Shown piece by piece: positions 1 through 6,323 of a stretch of DNA of 13,915 bases. The notes under the pieces are model-generated. The model was given only the letters and a program-made list of their open reading frames with translations, searched no databases and was not told where the DNA came from. Source of the DNA: Saprospiraceae bacterium (GTDB lineage: Bacteria > Bacteroidota > Bacteroidia > Chitinophagales > Saprospiraceae); contig JACMLK010000426.1 in assembly GCA_014379665.1 (NCBI GenBank), forward strand, positions 1 to 13,915, written 5' to 3'. Each line of letters opens with the position of its first letter. Positions within the stretch are counted from its first letter, which is position 1. Both the position numbers and the translations under genes were made by a program.

Positions 1-1253
1 CCACCAAATATTTCAATTTGGGCACCGATGGCTGACCTGTTGCTGATATTACCTTCCAACGTGACTTTGACAAAATGATTCTGGTTTCCATCATTGAGCC
101 ATAATTCATCATCTGTGACACCAACCAGATTTATAGGTTCGGATATATGGGCATGTATGTCCGGAAATCCGTCATCATTAATGTCTCCAACTGACATGGA
201 TCTGGCTGGATTTGGACCGATAATTTTTGATATGGTTGTAAATGTTTTATCACCGTTATTATAAAACAGGGTACTACCTTCCACCCCTACCAATAATATA
301 TCCAAAAAACCATTATTGTCAAAATCCCTCATCACAGCCTGAAATCCAAATGAAGAAGTCGGCTTATCTAGTGGTATTTCGACAAAATGTGTTCCGTTTA
401 TATTCTCCATAAGTGCATGGGCAGCATAATGATTGACTACAAATGCATCCTGATCTCCATCATTGTCAATATCGCCGAAAGTAGTGACCCATGATTGCGC
501 ATTGTTATTGAGATTAAATTGAGCTCCTTTTTCTTCAAAAGTTGCATTTCCTTTATTGATATACAATCGGTTTATTCTTCTCTGGTCGGTTGTATCACTT
601 ACACCGGCTCTGCATTTGGATATACATAGATCAGGAAGTAAGTCACCGTTGACATCCACCCATTCACTTCCGTAATTTCCAGACCCATCAGTAGTATCAT
701 TGGCAGGAAAATTTATGATATTATTTAATATCAGATTACCCGACTTATCATTCATGTATATTTTGGGGTAACTTTCATCATCACAAACAAAATAATCCAG
801 CCAGCCGTCATTATTGATATCTACTGTATTGGAACCCTGTGCGAAAAAATTGCCATTTAAAGTTCCGGATGATAATTGGTTGCTAATGAGTGTACTTATA
901 TCAATCCTGTTATATTCACCTGCTGTCAGAATTTCATTCAAACCGTCATTGTTCATGTCTCCGGCTGTGAGTGTCCATTGTTTGTTATTGGTTATTCCGA
1001 TAGAATCTATTTTTTTTAAACTAAATTTTTTTCCGGAACTCTTGACCGCTATAAGGTGCTGACCTTTATGTACAATAATCATATCATCCACCAGATCTCC
1101 ATCCAGATCCAACATTCCACCGGGCATCACACTTCGGGTTGGAATATTTTTTTTATATAATCTGGTTTTATTGGTGAATGTTGGTTGTGCCTGTAAACTT
1201 ATGATGGTCGGGGTCAACATGATGAAAAACCACCAGATTAATTTATATCCCAT
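1..1253 (-). CDS. Secreted FG-GAP/VCBS repeat protein with ASPIC/UnbV segment (C-terminus outside window)
   Basis: The frame is open from an ATG at 1253-1251 through 417 codons to the window edge, so the C-terminus is missing. Residues 1-22 look like a signal peptide (hydrophobic stretch, cleavage after LQA). The mature part has about seven aspartate-rich loops of the FG-GAP/VCBS type, such as DLDGDLVDD, GDMNNDGLNE, VDINNDGWLDYF, GDIDNDGDQDAF and GDINDDGFPDIH. In this family such loops bind calcium in beta-propeller blades. The last visible residues (NRSAIGAQIEIFGG) match the start of an ASPIC/UnbV domain, which often follows such propellers in CRTAC1-like proteins. Bacteroidota proteins of this build are usually exported, often through T9SS, but any sorting tail lies outside the window. 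The substrate or ligand is unknown. An imperfect promoter (TTTG at 1307-1304, TACGTTTT at 1279-1272, spacing rather long) lies upstream. Family is confident; role is not known. Confidence 0.9.
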   Translation of the reverse strand, partial: MGYKLIWWFFIMLTPTIISLQAQPTFTNKTRLYKKNIPTRSVMPGGMLDLDGDLVDDMIIVHKGQHLIAVKSSGKKFSLKKIDSIGITNNKQWTLTAGDMNNDGLNEILTAGEYNRIDISTLISNQLSSGTLNGNFFAQGSNTVDINNDGWLDYFVCDDESYPKIYMNDKSGNLILNNIINFPANDTTDGSGNYGSEWVDVNGDLLPDLCISKCRAGVSDTTDQRRINRLYINKGNATFEEKGAQFNLNNNAQSWVTTFGDIDNDGDQDAFVVNHYAAHALMENINGTHFVEIPLDKPTSSFGFQAVMRDFDNNGFLDILLVGVEGSTLFYNNGDKTFTTISKIIGPNPARSMSVGDINDDGFPDIHAHISEPINLVGVTDDELWLNDGNQNHFVKVTLEGNISNRSAIGAQIEIFG

Positions 1254-1506
1254 ATATAACACATTGATTTTAAAACGTAAATATATGTATATTTTATGAT
1301 TGCCAAATAAAAATACTTTTATTTTGAGCTTTTCCGCATCAAAAATTTGTACATCTTATTTCTCATGGGCTTAACTTTAAATGGTTTGATTATATCTATG
1401 GGGAATTCAAACACCTGTAAATTACAGCTTGAAGTTTCTGGTATAAGTTCATTAAGTCAATAAAAGCTAATTTCATTCCAATGAAGTGACGACCATACAA
1501 AGTTGC

Positions 1507-2265
1507 CTATTGAGATGAAATTAAATTATAATGTCTGACTTTGTCCAGAAAAAGCTGCAAACCTTTCTTTTTTGAGTCATCCATATCATATTGGATATTG
1601 TGTTTAAAGTAGTAGTATAAATCAAGGTTATCACTGCTTTGTTGTTTGATGATATCATCGAGGTGATCAATACCGTATTTCAGTGCAGTATTTAATAAAG
1701 ACTCAGCACTTTCAGGGGTATCCTTTTTAGCAATCCAAATGGCAAAAACGAATGGCAGTCCTGTCCATTCCTTCCACATAACCCCGAGGTCATACTGATA
1801 AGTAAATTTTTTTTCGTATTCAAAAACTTTATCTCCTATCATTAGGACCGCTTCATCTTCTTGAGGTAAAACATCAGCTACATTTGCAGGCTGATATGTC
1901 ATGTCCAGATGCATATACTGTGACATCAGGATTTTTGTAAGCAGAAAAGATGTGCGTGAATGGTTGTCAAGATATATTTTTCTGCATTGACGGATGTCAT
2001 GATTCGAAAAAACAGACACAGTTCGGACTGCCCCCTCACAACCAATGCAATAATCAGAAATAATGCGGTAATCATCTATGTCAGTTAATGCTCCTAATGG
2101 AATTAAACTTATATCTGCTCTGCCTGATTTGAACAAATCGGCACATTCCGCAGGTGTTGCGGTAATAATATCAAAATTGGATAAAGATTTGGTTTGTAAA
2201 AGTCCAAACTCAAAAGGTTTTGAGTTAAGGTAGTTTACCATGGCAACTCTGATTGGCATCGACAT
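1507..2265 (-). CDS. mqnA: Chorismate dehydratase MqnA (futalosine menaquinone pathway)
   Basis: This 252-residue protein is the usual length for MqnA, which dehydrates chorismate to 3-enolpyruvylbenzoate, the first committed step of the futalosine route to menaquinone. Visible family features are NYLNSKPF at residues 11-18 near the N-terminus, LIPLGAL at 54-60, and the conserved CEGAVRTV stretch at 76-83. The fold is like periplasmic binding proteins, but the enzyme is cytoplasmic and no signal peptide is present. The start is ATG at 2265; a second in-frame ATG at 2259 is equally plausible and changes only two residues. No other mqn gene is in the window, so the rest of the pathway must lie elsewhere. 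The gene sits about 100 bases downstream of the secreted CxxCH protein gene and could be read with it or alone. MqnD is a related family, but the CEGAVRTV stretch favours MqnA. Confidence 0.93.
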   Translation of the reverse strand: MSMPIRVAMVNYLNSKPFEFGLLQTKSLSNFDIITATPAECADLFKSGRADISLIPLGALTDIDDYRIISDYCIGCEGAVRTVSVFSNHDIRQCRKIYLDNHSRTSFLLTKILMSQYMHLDMTYQPANVADVLPQEDEAVLMIGDKVFEYEKKFTYQYDLGVMWKEWTGLPFVFAIWIAKKDTPESAESLLNTALKYGIDHLDDIIKQQSSDNLDLYYYFKHNIQYDMDDSKKKGLQLFLDKVRHYNLISSQ

Positions 2266-2365
2266 TTTTGGTTATTCTGTTAAATACAATGCAATATTAA
2301 CCAAAATGTTGAAAGATACCGACAAATTAATCATCAGTTTAGGATATGGATAGAGCCTTAGTGTA

Positions 2366-3187
2366 TTATAGCTTAATGAATTTCTGAGTTCCGGTCACGA
2401 CACCTGCAGCATTTTTAAACACAGCAAAATAAAGACCGGATGTTAAATGGCTTACATCAATATTTTCAGTAGCATCTATTATTTGCATCACTTCCTGACC
2501 TGATATATTGAGAAATGAAGTAATATGTACGGCGCTATTCTTTATGCTGATTGCATTATAAACAGGATTGGGATATATTACATTTCTAAGAGAAATATCT
2601 GTATCGGAATTACCCGAGGTCGAAGGTGACATCAAAGTAAGGTTATTGGTGACATTATGGTCCCCTGTATCGCCACCATTCAGATTGACCGCAAGTCCTG
2701 CAAAATAAAACACAATATTGCCTCTATCGGTGGAAGGGGCTTTCCAATTTGCAGTAAAAATTCCATTGACTTTTGGAGCAGATTGTTCCAGATATTTTCT
2801 GACTTTACCTTTGACTGTGAGGCTGATTTGTTTTACTTTTTCTCCCAGACCAGACCAGCTACCCATATCCGTGGTATCTGCTGATGTCAGACTTACCATC
2901 TGAAACCCGTAAGATTTAGGGTTGTTTGATCCTGATACCCTGACTCTGACAATATAGTTATTTCCTGGCTCGTAAGCATGGACAATAGTAGAATCCGGAT
3001 TCATCACATCAAGGGTAATCGAAGGATTAAAATTTACACCCTGAAGGTGACAATTCCTGCATGATTTGTCATTCGCTTCTCCGGGTGCATTGGACACAGC
3101 CTGAGGAACTCCACTTGAATTGGACAGTAAAGAGATGATCACACAAAGTAATAAGGACACATATAAAAGATTTCGGGTCAATGTCAT
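2366..3187 (-). CDS. Secreted CxxCH protein with Reelin-like/choice-of-anchor V type domain and T9SS type A sorting domain
   Basis: This 273-residue protein starts with a clear signal peptide (hydrophobic residues about 6-22). Next comes a small cysteine segment with C43-x-x-C46-H47, in the context APGEANDKSCRNCH. A beta-rich domain follows, with a YGFQMVSL stretch, resembling the choice-of-anchor V / Reelin-like domains of Bacteroidota. Residues from about 202 to the end form a T9SS type A sorting domain: YPNP at 205-208, an ISGQEV strand, then LTSGLYFAVF and a KFIKL end. It should therefore cross the outer membrane through T9SS and be anchored or released at the surface. CxxCH could bind one heme c, but in this domain family it may instead be structural. 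The gene begins 30 bases after the acyltransferase stop, so the two may be co-transcribed. The exact function is unknown. Confidence 0.85.
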   Translation of the reverse strand: MTLTRNLLYVSLLLCVIISLLSNSSGVPQAVSNAPGEANDKSCRNCHLQGVNFNPSITLDVMNPDSTIVHAYEPGNNYIVRVRVSGSNNPKSYGFQMVSLTSADTTDMGSWSGLGEKVKQISLTVKGKVRKYLEQSAPKVNGIFTANWKAPSTDRGNIVFYFAGLAVNLNGGDTGDHNVTNNLTLMSPSTSGNSDTDISLRNVIYPNPVYNAISIKNSAVHITSFLNISGQEVMQIIDATENIDVSHLTSGLYFAVFKNAAGVVTGTQKFIKL

Positions 3188-3217
3188 AATATGATGTTTT
3201 AAAGCAAAAGTCAGGAA

Positions 3218-3784
3218 TTAATCTAAATCTTCATTTTCCCATTGACAAGCCAGTGATTCATTTCTTCCTTTTGTCCCCTTAAAGTGCCGGATGATCAATT
3301 TCAAATCGTCCTTATAAACTCCGGAGGGATAAAATGGTTCACTGAAGTCAACTACTTTGTGTTCATAATCAAATTTCACCAAAATAATTGGAATGCCGGC
3401 TTTCAATGCTATATAATAAAAGCAGGATTTGAATTTTTGTACTCGTTTTATGGTACCTTCAGGTGCTAAAGCAAAGGCAAGGGTATCATATTTATGGAAT
3501 TGTTCTACCATAGAATCGACAAAATTGGTGCTTTTCTTTCTATCGACAGGAATACCACCCATCCAGCGAAACAACCATCCATAGGGAAATCTGAATAAAG
3601 AATCTTTTGCTATATAATTGACCTTGACCGGCATACCACCTTTAAGGAGTATACCAAGTGGAAAATCCCAGTTGGAAGTATGTGGGTAAACTGCATACAC
3701 CTTTTTAGGGATGATTTCAGGATCAGGACCTGTAATCCTGAATCCCCATATCTTTAATATCAGACGACATATCATCTTAATCAT
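3218..3784 (-). CDS. PlsC-family lysophospholipid / 1-acylglycerol-3-phosphate acyltransferase
   Basis: The protein has the acyltransferase signatures of the PlsC/LPLAT family. Numbered from the ATG at 3784, these are the catalytic HTSNWD box (H35-x4-D40), the GGIPVDR motif at 76-82 and the PEGT motif at 108-111. Members transfer an acyl chain to a glycerol- or ornithine-type lysolipid at the inner face of the cytoplasmic membrane. At 188 residues it is shorter than many PlsC proteins (about 240) but fits the compact subgroup common in Bacteroidota. The frame can be extended seven codons to a TTG at 3805; I prefer the ATG because it opens straight into the basic and hydrophobic start MIKMICRLILKIWGF. 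The substrate cannot be read from the sequence, and true PlsC is usually a larger protein encoded elsewhere. The downstream secreted CxxCH gene follows after 33 bases including the stop. Confidence 0.88.
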   Translation of the reverse strand: MIKMICRLILKIWGFRITGPDPEIIPKKVYAVYPHTSNWDFPLGILLKGGMPVKVNYIAKDSLFRFPYGWLFRWMGGIPVDRKKSTNFVDSMVEQFHKYDTLAFALAPEGTIKRVQKFKSCFYYIALKAGIPIILVKFDYEHKVVDFSEPFYPSGVYKDDLKLIIRHFKGTKGRNESLACQWENEDLD

Positions 3785-4125
3785 TGCATCCACATTTGAT
3801 GGCAAAAATGATTATTTTTTGTGAAAGCGGTATGAATTAAAGCTACAATTCAGTGAAAGGTCAGATTTATTTTTCAGAAGTTAGGTCGGTTTACCGCTGG
3901 ATTTCAGGACTAAAAAGGTAAAAAAGGGTATTGGAGGGCCAGGACTTTATGAAATAATCTATGGTGGTGGCGATAACTACGATTCACCGCCTCTATGAGC
4001 CATTTCGTATGCATGTGCCCGATTAACTTAGTCGTACTGTATCAAACTGCTCATTTTTGCAGACTTCACATCGGGCAAAGTATTACAATTTCCCTCCTTT
4101 TCGGGTGAAATTGTTCATTATTCTT
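3785..4125. other. 341-base gap with hairpins and a decayed-looking reading frame
   Basis: No intact gene is visible. On the minus strand from about 4110, one frame reads PEKEGNCNTLPDVKSAK, a stop, then VNRAHAYEMAHRGGES, a stop and further stops, so any coding relic is badly broken. The middle part (about 3930-4025) looks richer in G and C than its surroundings. Inverted repeats are dense: ACAATTTC/GAAATTGT at 4085-4092 and 4107-4114, TGCCCGAT/ATCGGGCA at 4016-4023 and 4070-4077, and an imperfect GC-rich stem at 3966-3973 with 3984-3991. This suggests either a dispersed structured intergenic repeat or a gene remnant. No promoter for the acyltransferase could be identified with confidence. Confidence 0.5.
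4085..4114 (-). repeat. Hairpin just downstream of the yciO-like gene, possible terminator
   Basis: Perfect 8-base arms ACAATTTC (4085-4092) and GAAATTGT (4107-4114) enclose 14 bases that can add a CCC/GGG pairing. It begins 11 bases after the stop of the yciO-like gene, where a terminator would be expected. No run of T follows on the minus strand, so it is not a classic intrinsic terminator. It could instead protect the 3' end of the mRNA or be the edge of a repeat element. Confidence 0.45.
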
Positions 4126-4740
4126 TTAATCAACCTGTCCCTTCCCCTCTCTGATCATTTCGATTTCTTCACCCGTACAATCGAGTACCGTTGATTCAGC
4201 ATTATCACCTATTCCTCCGTCGATCAGGATATCAGCTTTGTGCTGGAATAGTGTCTCTATCTCATCAGGATCGGTAAAAAATTTCTGGATGCCATCATCA
4301 CTGCTCAGCGATGTGGAAATAAGCGGAGCCTCCAGAAACTCATGCAAGCCATCCAGCAACTCACTTTGCGGTATACGGACACCAATCTCTTCTTTATTGT
4401 TTTTAAAAAATTTCTGTACATAATTATTGGACTTGAGTATGAATGTATATGGTCCCGGCAGGTATCTTTTCATTGATTTAAAAACATGATTATCAATGGG
4501 TTGTGTATACTGTGAAATCACACTTATATTAGGGCATATAAGTGACATCCGGGCCTGTTTTTCCTTTTTGTCCAGAATCCGGCATATTCGCTCTATGCCA
4601 TTTCTGTTAGTCATAAGACATCCCATTGCATATATGGTGTCTGTCGGGAAAATAACGATTTCTCCTTTGTTGATCCGTTCAGCTACTTCTTTCAGGTCTC
4701 TTTTGTTGGGGTTATTCCCATGGAAAAATATTCTTTGCAT
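4126..4740 (-). CDS. yciO: Sua5/YciO/YrdC-family protein (YciO-like; L-threonylcarbamoyladenylate synthase family)
   Basis: This 204-residue protein belongs to the family that includes TsaC/Sua5, which makes threonylcarbamoyl-AMP for the t6A37 modification of tRNAs. Family motifs are PTDTIYAMGC at 32-41, LPGPYTFIL at 94-102, GVRIP at 120-124, STSL at 142-145, STVLD at 183-187 and IREGKG at 196-201. The N-terminal arrangement (a short FFHGNNPNKR lead, then KGEIVIFPTDT and ERICRI) and the overall length resemble the YciO branch more than canonical TsaC. YciO paralogues are generally thought not to be the main t6A enzyme, so a second TsaC or Sua5 gene may exist elsewhere in the genome. The protein is cytoplasmic, with no signal peptide. 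The start is ATG at 4740. Family is very confident; the TsaC-versus-YciO role is inferred from recalled similarity. Confidence 0.9.
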   Translation of the reverse strand: MQRIFFHGNNPNKRDLKEVAERINKGEIVIFPTDTIYAMGCLMTNRNGIERICRILDKKEKQARMSLICPNISVISQYTQPIDNHVFKSMKRYLPGPYTFILKSNNYVQKFFKNNKEEIGVRIPQSELLDGLHEFLEAPLISTSLSSDDGIQKFFTDPDEIETLFQHKADILIDGGIGDNAESTVLDCTGEEIEMIREGKGQVD

Positions 4741-4872
4741 ACTTCGTCACTTTATTTAGTTATAAAATAAAAATAAGTTTTTTCCATTCATTCTGAATAA
4801 AAATTATAATAAAAATTCATAATAATTGTTGTTCCCGTTGTGATTAAATTACATTATAAATGTGTGCAGACG

Positions 4873-6210
4873 TTAAAACTTAAGAAAATGCCACTTATTG
4901 GTCTTCAGGTACAATAATGACATAATAGTAATACCTCCCCAGTAAAAAATCTCTGCAGCCCACGCCCAGTTAAGTCCGAAATACCAGTGTTTGATCATAA
5001 GATAAGAATAAATTATATACACAATGGTAAATATCGTCTGAATACGGAGGGCCGTACGTGTATGTCCTGTGCCTATCAGGCCATTGATGAAAATGCCCCC
5101 GGTGCCAAAAATCATCAGGATGGCAAACAACATCATCATGTATGGTTTGGACTCCAGTATAAGTGTCATATCATCCCTGCCAAATAAAGGATAAAGAAAA
5201 AATTCGGGAAACATCAGAACCGGCAATGAAATCAGCATAGTAGACAACAGATTTATTTTGGTGGTTTTGATGATCAATGGCAACACTGCCTGTCTTTTTT
5301 TATTTCCTATAAAATTGCTGACAATCGTATTGATCCCAGCAGAATAACCCCAGCAAGGTATAGAGAGGATGAGATATATTGTTCTCAGCAGGTTGGATAT
5401 TTCGAGTTCCTTACTTCCGACATTTTCAATAAAACTAAAAAATAAAAACCACGAACCAATACCCAGAATAGATTGAAAAACTATTGGAAATGAGATGCTG
5501 AACATATTTGCAAAAGATGAATACTTCAGCCTGTGGATGCTTAATAATCCATATTTTCTGTTCGTTTTATCCCATATCATATATACAATGAATACAATAA
5601 ATGCGACTACTTCAGCCAGGGTACTTGCGAGTGCTGAGCCGGCAATTCCCATTGGTTCCAAACCAAATGCACCGAAGACCAAAAAATAATTGAGGACAAT
5701 ATTTACAATGATCAGCACCAGGGTGTCATAAATGATAAATCTGGTATTGGCAATTCCGGTATAAAAAGCTATCAAAGACACTCCCAGATAACTAAAGAAC
5801 ACACCAAAACTTCGAGGTTTGATGTACTCCATACATTTTTCGAGGATTTCAGGATTTTTAATAAATAGCTCAAAAAAATCACGGCTCCAGAAATACAAAA
5901 AACAAAATAGTATCAATGATAACAAAAATTCAAAAAGGAACAATGCCTGAAAATCTGTACCCGCACCCGTATAATTATGTTCACCGTTTCTTCGCGCAAT
6001 GATGATCTGACCTCCACGGGAAAATCCATAACCAATACTGGCAATGATGAGATAGAAAACACCTACGAGCCCTGCGGCTGCAAAATCGATCGTACTGTAA
6101 TGGTACAAAAATACATTATCACTCAGCACAATGATATTCTGGGCTGCACTTCCCAGCATGATGGGTACTGAAAGAGATAAAATCTGTCTGTATGAAGTAC
6201 TTAGTTTCAT
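4873..6210 (-). CDS. MATE family multi-antimicrobial extrusion transporter
   Basis: This 445-residue protein has the normal MATE length and about twelve hydrophobic helices spread over two similar halves. Early features typical of the family are the PIMLGSAAQNIIVLSDNVFL region (about residues 16-35) and the GYGFSRGGQIIIARR stretch (about 61-75). A central loop at about residues 216-232 is charged and separates the halves, and the second half again opens with a SFPIVFQSILG-type helix. MATE proteins sit in the inner membrane and export cationic compounds, drugs or metabolites in exchange for sodium or protons. The substrate and coupling ion cannot be told from the sequence. It is transcribed divergently from the oligopeptidase gene, with a short shared upstream region. 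The start is ATG at 6210; no ribosome binding site is evident. A DinF-like or polysaccharide-flippase relative is less likely. Confidence 0.92.
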   Translation of the reverse strand: MKLSTSYRQILSLSVPIMLGSAAQNIIVLSDNVFLYHYSTIDFAAAGLVGVFYLIIASIGYGFSRGGQIIIARRNGEHNYTGAGTDFQALFLFEFLLSLILFCFLYFWSRDFFELFIKNPEILEKCMEYIKPRSFGVFFSYLGVSLIAFYTGIANTRFIIYDTLVLIIVNIVLNYFLVFGAFGLEPMGIAGSALASTLAEVVAFIVFIVYMIWDKTNRKYGLLSIHRLKYSSFANMFSISFPIVFQSILGIGSWFLFFSFIENVGSKELEISNLLRTIYLILSIPCWGYSAGINTIVSNFIGNKKRQAVLPLIIKTTKINLLSTMLISLPVLMFPEFFLYPLFGRDDMTLILESKPYMMMLFAILMIFGTGGIFINGLIGTGHTRTALRIQTIFTIVYIIYSYLMIKHWYFGLNWAWAAEIFYWGGITIMSLLYLKTNKWHFLKF

Positions 6211-6279
6211 TGTGTGTGCAAAATATCCATTAATTATTAACTTTTGTAGAAAATCGAAAAATTTATCAATTTAATCAGA

Positions 6280-6287
6280 TACATTTG
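6280..6287 (+). promoter_or_regulatory. Candidate -7 box of the oligopeptidase promoter
   Basis: TACATTTG fits the Bacteroidota -7 consensus TAnnTTTG exactly. No good TTG/TTTG box lies about 20 bases upstream, so the match is partial. It would start transcription near 6294, leaving about 30 bases before the ATG at 6324. It also overlaps the TTG at 6285 that would give a longer reading frame, which argues against that longer start. Confidence 0.4.
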
Positions 6288-6323
6288 ATCCACTTTTATT
6301 CTGTCATTAAATCCACCATAGAA

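Noticed and set aside
814..1062. 82-codon plus-strand frame within the left-edge gene
   Set aside because: It is antisense to the FG-GAP repeat protein, whose Asp-rich loops are plainly coding.
3980..4035. AHRGGE text as a glycerophosphodiester phosphodiesterase fragment
   Set aside because: The resemblance is a few residues only, with stops on both sides and no second motif of that family.
6285..6323. Longer start (TTG 6285) for the oligopeptidase
   Set aside because: The TTG lies inside the candidate -7 promoter box, and the ATG at 6324 opens directly into a lipoprotein-like signal.
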